Positions 28,237 to 41,525 of a stretch of 64,000 nt of DNA are shown piece by piece. Numbering within the stretch: position 1 is the first letter of the stretch; each line of letters starts with the position of its first letter. Source of the stretch: Plasmodium malariae. Lineage: Eukaryota; Apicomplexa; Aconoidasida; Haemosporida; Plasmodiidae. The stretch is from positions 124,001-188,000 of the forward strand of contig NW_021638312.1 in the NCBI RefSeq assembly GCF_900090045.1, written 5' to 3'. The position numbers were made by a program, and so were the translations under genes. The notes beneath the pieces were generated by a model. The model had not been told where the DNA came from. It ran no database searches and saw only the letters and a program-made list of their open reading frames with translations.

Positions 28237-28248
28237 TTTATAAATAGA

Positions 28249-29495
28249 ATGAGTTCTTTAGAAGATACAGTGTTGGTATAATTTGTACACTTGCAAAAAT
28301 CATTATAAATAATTATTTTAATATTTTATATCTTATTAAAAAGAATAAAAAAAATTTTAAAAAAAGTCTTTAAATATATATATTGCTTATGTATTCTAAT
28401 TAATTTTTAGGATGAAATAGTGCAAAAGTTACCTGAATATAAAAAATATGATGAACTTTATAAAAAAGGGAATAAAACCGTAAGTAATTACTGTGAAAGC
28501 ATTTGTAACAATGAAAATTTATGTAAAGAAACAAAAGAACTCTGTAATACAATTATAGATAAATTAAAAAAGTTTGAAGACAAAGATAAAACAGACATCA
28601 ATGATAAGGACAATTGTTCTTATTTCATTTATTGGACTCTTGATAAAATAATAGAAAAATTTAGAAGTAAATGTAGCAAGAAATTTGAAGCATGTGATGA
28701 AACTAAGCTTAATGGAGAACTTCTTCGGGCATATAAAGATATATTAAATAAAAGTTGTACATTTTATTTTGATGGTAAGTTCAACGAATGGAAAGAAGAA
28801 AAGTATTTGTATTATTATATTAAAAGCTATGAACACTTCAATAACAAAAAAGAATTTGTTAGTGGAGAAAAACAAAAATATTGTAAATACCTTAAATATA
28901 TAGAAAGTATATATGAAAAACATATGACGCAATGTTGTACTTACTTCTATGAGCAGAGATATCAAAGGAACATATGTTCAAATTATTTTAAATGTGATAA
29001 AAATTATACCCCATATAAAATATTATCTAAATTAAAATGTGGAAATGTTAGATCTAGTGAATATTGGAAAGATTTAATTAAAGAATTAACCATAGATCGT
29101 GCTATTAAAGATAAAAGTCAAGATATATTGAAAAGTTCATTTAATATGTTTATCGAAGATCCATTCTACAAAGTAACGATATTTGGTCTTTTAGTCATAG
29201 GAATACTTTTCTCTTTATTCTTATTTTTTAAAGTAAAAAAAAACGTCCAGTTAAAAATATAAATATAATACATATTCGTACATAATTAATATTAATTAAA
29301 AAAATATATTTACAAAATAAAATTTTTATGCTTTTTATATATTTATTTTTATATTAGATTACACATAGTACAAAAAATAAAAATAAAGATAAATTTTTGG
29401 ATCCAGATGGATACTTAGAGAAATATTATTCAGCGAAACATAGAAATATGAATTGGCGAGGCAAAAAAATTCGTTTATCTTATTATGCTGTATGA
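28249..29495 (+). CDS. pir: PIR protein, three exons, intact
   Basis: Exons lie at 28249-28275, 28411-29232 and 29358-29495, all joined in phase 0, for 328 residues. Exon 1 is a 9-codon piece (MSSLEDTVL) with a GTATAA donor. Exon 2 follows TTTTTAG and opens with DEIVQKLPEYKKYDEL, typical of pir/vir starts. Paired cysteines follow (YCESIC, CKETKELC). The family hallmark CCTYFY...CSNYFKC lies at about residues 185-205. One membrane segment, VTIFGLLVIGILFSLFLFF, lies at about 264-282. Exon 3 encodes the short basic cytoplasmic tail ending GKKIRLSYYAV. PIR proteins are variant surface or exported proteins implicated in host interaction and immune variation. No stops or frame breaks are visible. 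The partner copy at 45976 is dead. Confidence 0.92.
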
Positions 29496-31171
29496 GACAA
29501 TTAATTCTAATTTCGCAGGTGTTGTAAAATGACTTTGTGAGGGTATATTAAGATACATATACTTTTTGATATGGAGGTATTTGAATTTCTAAAACAAAAA
29601 AATGAATATATAAATGGTATAGAAATTGTTATTCATTTGATCATTATGAACTTATATATATTTATATTTTTTGTGTTATTTTTTTTTTCGCTTTGTTCAA
29701 GTACTTATATTAATGAAATAAAATATATTTAATTTTTATTACAGGATATTGTATTTTTATTTTTAAGAATTAATACTTTTTTTGATGCATCATAAAAAAT
29801 AAAAATATGATAACTATATATTTTTATTTGTTCTGTTGTTCTATGGAACAGTAATTAGTATTATATATTTATTAATATATATAATCGAAATTGTAAAAAT
29901 TATAATATTATATATATATATTTTTACGTAGTATTATCTAAACTCGTATATACATTTCAAAATTATATATTATTATAGTGAACTATATTGGATACACAAT
30001 AATTTTTTAAAGTATAATAAAGAAGGAAATGTAATGTATTTCCTAGACGAAGATATTATTGAAATGTTACATTTATTAAATATATAAAGAATATGAATAT
30101 ATATATCATTATGAAGTAGTAATGAATGTGTGTTATGTTAATTCCTTAAGAATATGGTAATAATATTCAATTTGTATTTTATGGGATGAAGTCTACCTCC
30201 ATACGGTTTCATTATTTTACGCTGTAACATGAATTGAATTATATAAGATTTTTTTAATACAAATTTTTCATTATCAAGAGGGAAGAATAAGAATATAAAT
30301 ATCTAATATTTATTAATTCAAGGTATGGTGAAATTCTATAAATGAATTAATTAAATAGCAAAAAAAAAAAAAAATAAATAAATTAACATAATAATGAGTT
30401 CATTAATATATGATTAATCAATGTAGAAGAAATACGTTTTTGTTTATAATGTAAAAAAAAAATTTTATAATATATTCATTTTTCGCTCAATAAAAGAATA
30501 TACTGTAGAAAACATAAAATTTCCACAAAAAATATATTTTTATTAAGTAAAATTTATTATGAAATTAATTTTTTTATTTAATTACAAACCACTTCAATTC
30601 TCAGTATGTTGTTCCTCTGAACAAAATTATTTTAATAAACATAAAACAACTATGTATACAAATTCAAAAAATAGATTGATATAAAGAGGTGTATTATAAA
30701 TATTAAAAATGTTGTACCTTTGACATTTTATATACATATAGAAATTAAAATTATAAAATAAACAAAAATATAGTAAAATGTAAACTTAATAAAACAAAAA
30801 ATAAAACAACATTTTCGGAAATAACCCAAAACACGGATATATAGTGTATTTACTTGCATATATAGATAAAAAATATAATAAAAAATAGGAATAATTTAAA
30901 AATTTAAATTTTTTTATAACAATAATACCGAATTAATCATATATATAAAACACTAGATATATGAATGATATATTTACATTGGAAATAACAAGATTAATAA
31001 TAGATGGACTTTTTTGGATAAATGTTAAATATAATTGAAGTTATACATAATACTATGTAGTTTATATGTATATACTGTTAAACATATTAATTTACATTTA
31101 TATTAATATTACTTCATTCGATTTAAAGGTTTCAAAGAAATTTTACTTAATATAATATCCAAATTAGAGTT

Positions 31172-32018
31172 TTAAAATACCTTTACATCTTTTGGCAAGT
31201 TATTACAACTCTTGTTTATATTTTTCCATACTTTATAGAAAAAATAAAAAACCGTTAATACCCATATTACAATTGCTACTGAAATGATTACTTCTGGATT
31301 CTTTGATATAAAACTAATAATAATTATAGTACCTATGATAGGGGTTAAGGCTATTGGAGCAAAAATCTTAAGCGCTACTTTGTTCATACTTTCTACGGGT
31401 TTACCTGTAAATTTATTTATCCTTCTATATTCCTTACTTACAATTTTCCCCACATTTTTTTCTTATTATGCATCAATTTTCTTTAAATATTTAAATATCC
31501 TTAGTAATTTATCTTTTTTTTCTGTCTTATATCTTTTCATTAGAGATGGTTATCCTCCTGTCTACCTTTTTATCGTTTCAAGATAATCTTTATATTTTAA
31601 TGAATCATTGGAATTATCAAAATTATCTTTATATTTTAATGAATCAAGTGAATTTCGATAATTTTCATGAACATTATAGTTTAAATTAATGTCTGAATTA
31701 TTATTATCTGTATATGGTTGTCCATGTAATGATCTGCATATCCTTAAGTCTGATGAATTATTTAGGTTTATTGTTTCGTTGCACAATATTCCAGAGTTAG
31801 ATTAATAATTAGAGTAAATATATTATATTTAGAAAAATATCCGTATTTACATATAAATAAGAAATTAGTTTTAAAAAGAAAATTAAAACTGATAAGAAAT
31901 GTATTGAAATTATTGATAAAAGTATTTATCCTACCTCATATTAATACTGACATATCCATATTAAAAGTTCAAATAAGAAATTTTTAATAAAGAAGATAAA
32001 TTTATTTGTTTTTTCAAT
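31172..32018 (-). pseudogene. two-exon exported membrane protein pseudogene (copy A)
   Basis: The exon 1 equivalent (32018-31935) encodes a hydrophobic signal-like segment (KTNKFIFFIKNFLFELLIW). Its start codon reads ATT where the copy B partner has ATG, and a stop (TAA) lies three codons before the GTAGGA donor. No AG acceptor is seen at the usual place before exon 2. Exon 2 is open from about 31797. It encodes RICRSLHGQPYT, close to an export motif but with Gly at the fifth position. A doubled DSLKYKD repeat follows, then stops at about 31564 and 31552 and a TAATAA pair at about 31467. The same frame continues with a membrane segment at about 31390-31240 and a short tail. Decay is almost wholly by point changes. 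Its family is a Plasmodium subtelomeric exported protein of unknown function. Confidence 0.75.
31587..31646 (-). repeat. two-copy 39-bp coding repeat
   Basis: A 21-base string beginning tctttatattttaatgaa occurs at 31587 and again at 31626. In the - strand frame this is DSLKYKD twice, with a 13-residue period. Such short in-frame repeats are common in exported parasite proteins. Confidence 0.85.
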
Positions 32019-33995
32019 AATGTCGAATTCATTTAAAGAAAATAATCCAAATTAATAATAGAATTTTTAACTATATGATTATTCTATAAAATTCTATAGA
32101 ATATTTGTTATAATTTTTTTCTATTTCTTTCGGTCACTTTAGAATTTAAAACCTTCTAATGTTTTTTAATTATTGAAAATTATATCTTATATTCACATTA
32201 AAAAGGGATAAAATATGTATTAAATTAAAATATCATAATAATTTTTCTATATAAAAATATTATTATTTAAGATAATATACTTAGAACAGAGTTTTAGAAA
32301 ACATTAAACAGTATATAATAATTCCATTTATGACGTGCTGTTCAACTAATTTATTTCATAACATTTATATATATTTATATATTTTTTTTTGAATATTATT
32401 AAAATGTTTATCTAATGTTATTTCGAAAATAGATAAGATGCAGTAAAATTATGTATAACATAATAAAAGCAAGTCGTTAAGGATATATCATATAGAATTT
32501 TTCTTTTATGCTTAAAATAATAAAAAACATGTTGAATTCACCTAAATTCTTATGTATGGGAATTTTTTTTTTTAATAGCTTGCAATGAGTATAATAACTA
32601 GAACAACAACAAACATATATGATAATAATCATTTGATGGAACTTAATTTATATATGCTATATTAAAGACTTGTTTTAATTATGAATGTTTACTATACCGT
32701 TAGTTATCAAAAATATATTCTATAAGCATACTTTTGTTGTTACTTTATAGAGATAAATTAATGTTATATTTTCTTTAACATTATAAATATAATTGTATTA
32801 TGTGATGATATCTTTAATTTCCTATAATATTAGTTCAAAAGTTTTAATAACACAAGAAGTAATTTTAAAAATAAAAGTTTGGATATGTACAAATTTTTTT
32901 TTAATATTCTTGTGATTAAAATAAGATGGTATAATTAAAAAAAAAAAAAGAAAAAAAAGAACTAAGGAAACATAATAAATTTATATATTTAAAAATTGAT
33001 ATAATGAAATATATATACATAATTTTTGCTATGTAGTATTAAAATATAAATATTTTTCGAAGATTATTTATATATTAAAATATAACAATATTTCTTGAAA
33101 TAATAAAAACATATTGGTCTTATAGAATATTTTAGTTATATAAAGAATCAATAATAATTATTTAATTTTTCTCCTGATGCATTTATAATAATCATATATT
33201 ACTAAGTTTATTTTTACACAAATATATATAAGTACAGGCTGGAAAAATTATTGTTTTTTTAATATATTTGGATGACTAATTATGTAAAAACTGATTCATT
33301 TAGAACATTTTCTTTATGTTTTTTTATTATAATATTTTTTAAATATGTAATAAATTCATGTATATATATAATAATATACTTTTTTTGTATGGATAAATTT
33401 GTGATAAAATATAAATTCAAGTATATAAAAATTTAATGGAAATATCAAGAATAATTAAAAAATTTAATAATATAAATAAACTCATAATATTTTAATTTAA
33501 AATTTTACGATTTTTTGGGTAAATCCTCATGAATGGTTAGTTTGTTACTGTATGAATTAAGCATTATTTTTTTTAAAAACCATAAAATTTATATAAAATA
33601 AATTTGTTTACATTGTTTTCTAAGGAAAAAGTTGTTAATTTTTTATAATAATTTTATATTTATACCTTTGTTTAATATTTTCTAGAAAAAATGCGCATTT
33701 TTTAATACCAAAATATGAAGATTAAATTGCATTTTGATTCAAGAGCACTTAATTAAGGCCCTAATATAATAAATCATTAATGTGTATAGAGAACACGGGT
33801 TATTGTAGTTTCCTTATTTGTGAATTTAATACATATATCATACAAATTACTATATTAAGTTTTATGAAAAAAAATATTTTTCAGAATGCTTAAATTTCTT
33901 TGTGATACATTCTGAATATAATTATAAGAAAGATATTAATAAATATTCAATTGAATCTAAATATAATAAAATTTTATATGTAATGAACTCATATA

Positions 33996-34003
<8 letters not shown>

Positions 34004-34026
<23 letters not shown>
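34004..34026. repeat. AT dinucleotide microsatellite
   Basis: About 11 AT units following an A run, near the end of duplication copy A. Confidence 0.8.
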
Positions 34027-34036
<10 letters not shown>

Positions 34037-34200
34037 ATTTAATTATATTAAATAAAGATATAACATTTTTTATAATTGTCCTTTAGAATTAATTTAACAA
34101 TGATATTGATGCTTACCAAGTACCCACAAAATGCAAATATATATTATTAGGTAAAAGAGTATCTTAGATTTGAAAAATAACGAGCGAACTTAAGTAAGAT

Positions 34201-34939
34201 GTATCTATATATTTTTCTGTAATTTTGACAATAGAAGTTTTCTAACATAAGGAATGTAATATATTATTATTAATTTAGTTATATATCTGCATTATATATT
34301 TATTTATTAAACATATACTATTCCCGTATAAATTAATATAGGAATAATTATAATTAAATTATATTTTTTAAATAGAATATTAATAAATAAAAAATTGATT
34401 AATCTTTCTAATATATTATGCGTATCAAAAATTGTTGTTTAGTATGAGGCGTAACATTTTATCTTAATATGAAAGAAAAATATGTTATTATAATTGTAAT
34501 ATATTTTATATTTTATTTTATTAAATTTAAAATGTTATTAAACATACGAAATTTTAACACCTCTTAAGTAAAACATAATATTATATTGTTAAGTATCTAT
34601 AAAATTTCAATGTTATACTAAATATAAGTTTAATTATATTAATTATCTAGAAAAAATGGAAAAACGTAAAAAGAACTACCTAAGAATTAAAGCATGTATA
34701 TACTTATATTTAATATATAAAAATTATTTTTTGTTTATATATATATAAACATATGATTTTATTTAATCAACTGTTAATATAATATTATGTAGATATTCTT
34801 ACAGAAATAAAGATATATGTAAATGGAATATTTTTTAAACAACTATATTTTAATCTTCATATTTCATGCCTTTGTTTTCCTTCTATATCAGTTATTACTT
34901 TTCAGTTTTATTCTTTATTCCCTTCCAATATCTCATAAA
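34201..34939. other. intergenic, no gene seen
   Basis: AT-rich DNA between the end of duplication copy A and the STP1 remnant. It probably includes the 3' flank of the STP1 gene. No coding pattern is visible. Confidence 0.45.
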
Positions 34940-37391
34940 TTAAGAACAGTTTTTCATTAAAAACTGTTTTATTTTAAATGGCATTCTAATATTTTTAGGA
35001 CGTATACCTACGAACATATAAAATTTTTTTTTTTTTATTTCATCATTTCGTTTGCTTTCTAATCATTAACTGAAGAATTTACATACGAATCTTTTTCTCT
35101 TATTCAATTTTCTCTTTCTTGTACAAAACTTTCTGTCCATATATAAGCATGAATTTCCTTGTTTTTACTACTTTTTTAATAGCTGATTTTTGTTTAAATA
35201 ATATTTTCTTTTATATTTGAATTTCTATATAACTTTTCTTTTGTCTTCCGTTCATTTATGGAAGTGTTTAAATATGATTATCTATTTTCTATATACTCCT
35301 TTTTTTTGAACTATTCTATTACCATAATAAATACAAGTATACATAGTTTTGCTAATAATTTGTTTTTTAATATATTTATATAATTTTTCAGATTATTTTT
35401 CGTGTTCCAATTTTCCTAAGTTTATTAGTGATACATAATTTAGGGTTTCTTCGTTTGCATATTCTTGTGAATCATTTTGCAATTCCTCTGTTTCTGAGTA
35501 AATCGATCCTCTTCCAAATATGATTCTATAACCATAAGCTTTGTTGATATCCGGTGTCTCCATATATCTTTTTCTTTTTCTAAAAGCGGTATATTCTGAA
35601 TTCCATTAGAATATTTCTTTTTTTAATTCTTCTAATTTTTTGCGTAATTTTGTTTTTTTTCATTGAACTTTTCAAATTATTGAACCATTCTTCTTATTTA
35701 AATTTCTGATAAAGATTTCTATGTCTTTATACCCGTTTACTCCATAGAATTTTTTGTTATTCAGTATGATTGCTACGTTTAGTTTTTTAGATTATATGTT
35801 CATCAACTATTATATTAGGATATATTTTTAATTCTTCTTTTGTGTTCTCTTCTGGACATATTTTTGAAAATGGTCCTTTGTTATTTTTCCCATTCTACAT
35901 TTCTGAATTCTTTGAGTATTTCCATATGTACTTCTACGCTAATTTTGGATCTATCCTTTTTCGGTTAGAGATTTTACATTTTTTCTCATGATATGTTGGT
36001 CTATTTTTATTTATTTTGTGATATATTCATAATCATATATTTGGTGTTTTAAATGAACATGTATAAAAAGTTCTATTGTTTTGTCAGAATATGAAGATAC
36101 TAATATTCTCTATAATTTTACTTGTCTTCTATTTATCTTTTTTTTTTCGTAGATTTCCTATTAACGTGTATTAATATGTAAAAAAAAAGAGATATATTAA
36201 ACTCATTATTGTGGTAGTTAAATGTTTGTCTTTTTTTTAATACTTAAATTTTATTTTATCTTTAGAAAAAGGGAAAATATAATAACTACATAGCTTATTA
36301 AAAGAGGTAATACTTATGTAATACGAGGAAGTTTAGTTAAACCTGTATTTATATTTTAAATATATATATTTTATATTGTAGTTATTTCAAATATAGAAAA
36401 AAAAGTAGCAATAGTTGCATCTGGATTTATATGGAGATCAGAAAAATCACGAGCATTAGAAAAAGCATGAAAAGATTAATCGGTAATTGGTATTTTTGGG
36501 GATAATAAAGATGTTCAAGTAAAATTAGTTCATTTTTGTATTTTAACTTGATATTGTATTATTTCTTGTGTATTTTCAGGACTTTTAGAAATTTGTTATG
36601 TTTCACTATGTGTGACACGTACCTCTTCGCTTTTTTTAATTCCGATATTCATAGTTGAACCTTGAGGTAATATTAGTGTTTTATGTTGACCTTCCAGTTC
36701 ATTTGGATGATGTATTTCTGGGGTAGACTTCTGTTGAGATGTTGTTAATGGTTATTTTGACTTCGAACATTCCTCTTTTTTTTCAAATATGGATATATTA
36801 TGTGTCAGTGATGTCTTGTTTACACAACGTTCAAGAAAATTTTCAAATAATTTATGTTAAATTAAATTGATTACGTCTGTTGGAAATTAGATTTTTGGAT
36901 GTCCACTTCTGGAAGTGGTTTCAATAAGGCTTCTCTTATTCTTGAAATATTTTTCCCTTCACTCCTAACATGTACTCTTACAAATAGAATTACTACTACA
37001 ATTATTTGAAATTTTATATTGCTTTTTTAAGAGGCCATTTTTTTTGGAGTACTCTATTTTTTTTTCATAGAAATCATTTACCTGATATTTTAATTCAAAA
37101 AGATCGCTATCATTCTTATACATAATTATAGGACATACGCCGTCTTTTTAGCTGTTCATAACGATGTTCTAACAGATTTCTTAATTCTTATTCCAAATTA
37201 TTTTGTTAAATATATTATTGTACATATTTTTTCTTAATTACATGATTCGTTAGCGCTAAGCACCTTTTTCTAAATTTTTTTTTTTCCATCTCTTCCTTTA
37301 AGGAAATTATTGCATTTATGATATACTTTCCAATATTTTTAAATTCTTGTAGGTTAATTAATTAACCTGCTCCAAAACTTAGCCCACTCAT
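34940..37391 (-). pseudogene. STP1: STP1 family pseudogene
   Basis: This is a large decayed gene on -, visible as C/T-rich sequence on +. It starts at ATG 37391 (MSGLSFGAG). The N-terminal region has EFKNIGKYIINAIISLKEEM, a run with several stops, and then IIMYKNDSDLFELKYQVNDF near 37125. Next come a Cys-containing part (NSICKSTC) near 36975 and a Pro/Ser/Gln-rich stalk at about 36760-36480. The C-terminal cytoplasmic part has KRIDPKL near 35950, VEVHMEILKEFRNVEWE near 35930, RHRNLYQKF near 35720 and EEWF near 35690. A further piece with EKDSYVNSSVND lies near 35080. These segments, in this order, are those of STP1, a SURFIN/SICAvar-related surface protein family of P. malariae and P. ovale. 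At least ten stops and some frame changes rule out function. Intron borders, probably around 36300, were not fixed. Confidence 0.8.
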
Positions 37392-40300
37392 ATTAGAGAT
37401 TAAAAAATATTGTTAGGAATCAATTAATCATTACTTTTTATGTTTTAATATCACTAGTTTTTCCATATATAAACAAATTATATATAATTGGGGGAACGTT
37501 AAAAAACGATAAAATTTACCCATTTCTCAGTGGTACTAAATTATTAATTTAGATAGTTTTAAATATGTACATGAATGAGAAATACGAATCTATATATTTT
37601 TATTTATCCACAAAGTAACTTTAAATTAATGAATATTAATTATCGTATGTTATAGAATTATGAAGTACAAGATAATTTATATGAGAACTATTAGAAAATT
37701 GAATACATTAATATTTATTTTATCTCTTTCTAATGATTTTATAACTTAAAGATATCACCATAGGAAATATGATCTACTTATATTTTTATATTAAATTACT
37801 GTTAACTATATATATTTATATAATATTCATACTCTCTCTGTAAAAAAAAAGTTAAATATCTAAAATTATAATATTACATATAAAAAACATTAATAAGTAA
37901 AATAGAAGTTTTTGTATAAAATTATTAGAATTAATTATAGATATATTTTATTTTTTGTTTTACTTTTGCTACTTATTTTTTATAGGCCATTATAGTGTTT
38001 TATTTAGTTTGTTAACAGTTTTTTGTAGTTATTACATTTTAGCTAGAAATAAAAATTAACGTTATAAAAAATATACTAAATGGTTATAGTTGGAGAAAAT
38101 ACATACGATTAATATATACAGATGACTTTTAATATTATATATATGAAATACCTAAAAATTAATTATTTATAATATACATGTTACTAAATAGTTTTAAAAT
38201 TATATATATTATTATATGTGTATGTTCTTTTGTATGTGTTCATTACACTTTGGCGTATGAATTATTTAACTTGGACTAAGCTTTAACCAATAAAATGTAT
38301 AATTAGGAATATTAATTAATTAAAATTATTTTGGATACCAAAAATATGGAAAATTATTATAGTATATTATTTCAGAATTAATTAAAACTTATAATTAAAA
38401 AATGTAGAATAAATTATAACTTTTCAATAAGAAATTATAATATAATAATACCATGTAAATATAGTAATATATTACATTATTTAATACAAAATATAATGAA
38501 ATATCACAATAGTTTTTCTGTAATTATTAATATATATATTAGAATATATTGGTTTAAACGACGTTATTTATTTTGTTTTTTTTACTTCATTTGACAACTA
38601 TATGAATATGTATGTTTAACACTATATATAAATATTTATATGGTCTTTAAAACTGAAAAAAGGATGAATTAACTTATAATACCTTTTAAGATATTAATTA
38701 ATAAATGAAATTACTAAACAGTTTAAACATCATATCAATATCATAAGTTATTCTATTATAATGTAAATAAGTTACTTCAAATTCTAACATTTATTTTGAA
38801 ATGAATTAATAATATATAAAGAACGGTTATGAAATTAAATGAAAAAAAGGAAATATTAATTTATAATAATTTTTTTTAGATAATTAATTTACCCCAAATG
38901 TTAATTCTTTCTATTTATGTATAATAAATCTGCTATGTTAAAAAATTATTGGTGTAATATTCTTTTACTATTTATATATACCTCTATTCACATTTTTTCG
39001 TCTATCCTTTCTTTTTATTTTAGTCTCTTACTTTTTATCCCACTTTTATTTATAAATAGTTGCATAATAATAATATATAAGGGGATACATATATAAATAT
39101 TTTATCATTTTTTAAGACATTATATATTTAATTGTTTTATTTGAATATATTGTATTTATGGTAAGAATAATACATAAAAAATATATAATATATAATATAT
39201 AATAGAAGTTGAACGTGTAGTTAAAAAAAAAAAAAAAATTATTTTCTCAAATACATGAATGAATATTGGTAGAAATTAATAATAGTTTACAAATATACAT
39301 ATAACAATATTTATGTTTTTTGTTTTGTTTTAATATATGCTGTACAGTATATTTTTATATAACAAAGCTCAATTTGATATAGATAATTATTTGATTTTTA
39401 TATTTTAATGTACATTATATAATTGTTCTATGAAGCTTTTTTGAAGAAACATGCTGTAAATATTTTTTAAACATTATGTTCATATATATAAAATTTTTAT
39501 TTATATATATGAAACTTAAGTGTGATTGAATTGTAAATATAATACTATAAAAAATAAAAGTTTTAAAAATTGAACGAGAACTGCTATCAAATAAATGTTA
39601 ATTATAATTGTGATGTTTAAAAATTTTGATATACTAATTTATTAGTAAAAAATACAAATACAAAATTCATTTTATCATTTAAAGTATATGAAAGTAGTAC
39701 TTCATTTTATGATACATTAGGTATTCCCATATATTTCATATTATTATTTTTTTTTTATTAAAATAATTGAAAATAGGTACATAAAAAAAAGTGAATGCTT
39801 TAAATTGTTTGGTTAAAAAGGTATTAAAAAGAATTTTAATTTAATATCGTGAACAGGTAAAAAGATAACTGATTAAATTCACTCATATTTACAATAAAGT
39901 AAAAATATAAGTGATTAATAATATTAAAATTACCTCATATAAAAATATAAATAATATCATTTTTATTAATTCCATCTAATGTAATAATGAAAAAGCATTA
40001 TGATATTTTTTAATTAATATATATACTTTATTGACATTTTTTTATTTCATTATATTTCATAATAAATGATGTAAATAATACATAAAATAAGTAAATATAT
40101 CGCATATGCAAGAATAAATAGCTTTTCTATATATTTAAGATAAATATTTATTCTAAACATTTTTATTTCTTTTTTACGTGAAATGTTGAAACATGCAACA
40201 CAATGATGTTATAATATTTTAATAATTTGAATACCTGGAATTAAATAAATATTTTCGGTAATGTAATTTTTAATAAAACATTTAGTGTGTTTTATATACG

Positions 40301-41525
40301 TAATAAAATAAGTAAAATGATATATTTTTCAATATACTATATATAATAAACTTATGGATATGTTATATAAATAATGGGAATATTCAGTTATGTAAAACAT
40401 TATCATAAGTTTTATATGTCATGATAAAACAAATTTATGATTATTGGTGTAATTATGTTTATTAATAATTTCATTATTATATTGCTGATAATTAAATGAT
40501 ATTTTATTTTATATTACACTTCTTTCTATAAAATTTGTACATGTACTGATAAAATAAAAAAAGTTACTAATTTATTTGCAATATTATTAAGTTAAATAAA
40601 GTGATTTATTATTATATTATTATTGTATAAATTAACTAAACATAATTAATAACAGTACCTTACTTTTTTGAACTGGTATTCTACGTATGAAAAAGTTAAT
40701 ATCCAAATTTTATAATATATAAATTATTTTAGTTATAACATATATATAAATAACAAATAAAAAAGGAAAAAGAGAAAAAAATATAAAAAATGCACTAATA
40801 AATTTAAGTTATTAGGTATAGGTAGAAATGGAATTATGTAAAAAAATATTAAATGAACAAAGGTAATTTTTATAATTACATGATTTTATTAAAATATTCC
40901 TGCGAAATCCTACCAAGGAGATCTTTATTTTCATTTAGATTTAATTATATTTTTCGTTATTCTTCTTTATAATTCCTTGAACACATATGTGTAAAATCAT
41001 TTTTTTTTTAATTTTCTGTTTTATTATTATAAGGAAATCTTCGTATAGTTGCATTTAGTGTCATAATAGTTGTATTAATGAATATAAATATTAAAAAATT
41101 TTAGCTTTTCAAAATTTACTAACATTTATTCATTATTTTCTATATTTTGATTTATATTTTTTTCTTTATTTTTGTATACATATGAGATGATTCCTACTTT
41201 CTGTATATTTGTTAATGATAATAGATAACATATATCTTTAGTTCTTTCATATTATATGTAAAATTACACAAATTTTCTGTGCTTACCTATTTTTTAATGT
41301 GGAATCTTTTCTACATAGTTATAAATAATTACTATACACGTTTAATTTTTCATTTATAGATTGTGAACACTATATATTTATTTTTTGTATTATTTGAATT
41401 CCATTCTTTTTTTTATATTTTTCCTTCTACTAAATATAAGTACCTGCACGATCTCCTCATATGAGAATATAAATATGATTTTACCAAATCATTTTACCTT
41501 TTATTTAAAATATAAAAATATAGTT
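37392..41525. other. intergenic, no clear gene
   Basis: AT-rich DNA between the STP1 remnant and the - strand pir gene. It probably contains the STP1 upstream region (37400-38500) and the pir 3' flank. An A run lies at 39224-39238. At about 40870-41500, + strand T/C-rich sequence gives short open pieces on - (for example KDICYLLSLTNIQKVGIISY at about 41240) that could be an old fragment, but no family is recognised. Confidence 0.4.

Larger units (their letters stand above)
26390..34200 (+). repeat. segmental duplication copy A (pir + exported-protein gene)
   Basis: This segment matches 44110-53600 in the same order and orientation. Matching landmarks include the AT block at 26390-26580 and 44110-44290, and tcaagaatatttttttatg at 27258 against 44985. 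Others are the pir exons, tcggaaataac at 30814 against 49658, the first exon of the - strand gene, and the attgtcctttagaattaa block at 34075 against 53550. Identity looks like roughly 70-80% in the better parts, so the duplication is old. Besides the listed genes, its stretches of 26390-28205, 29500-31170 and 32020-34200 hold no gene I can see. Confidence 0.7.

Noticed and set aside
28744..28965. Open frame on - inside the pir gene
   Set aside because: It is the complement of pir exon 2, whose coding on + is well supported.
31440..31570. Alternative genetic code or programmed stop read-through in the - strand gene
   Set aside because: The intact pir and fam-l genes in the same window use TAA, TAG and TGA only at ends. 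This gene also lacks a start codon and a clear acceptor, so simple pseudogene decay is the better explanation.
31284..31586. 100-codon open frame on +
   Set aside because: It is the antisense shadow of the exported-protein remnant. The - strand frame carries the motif, repeat and membrane segment.
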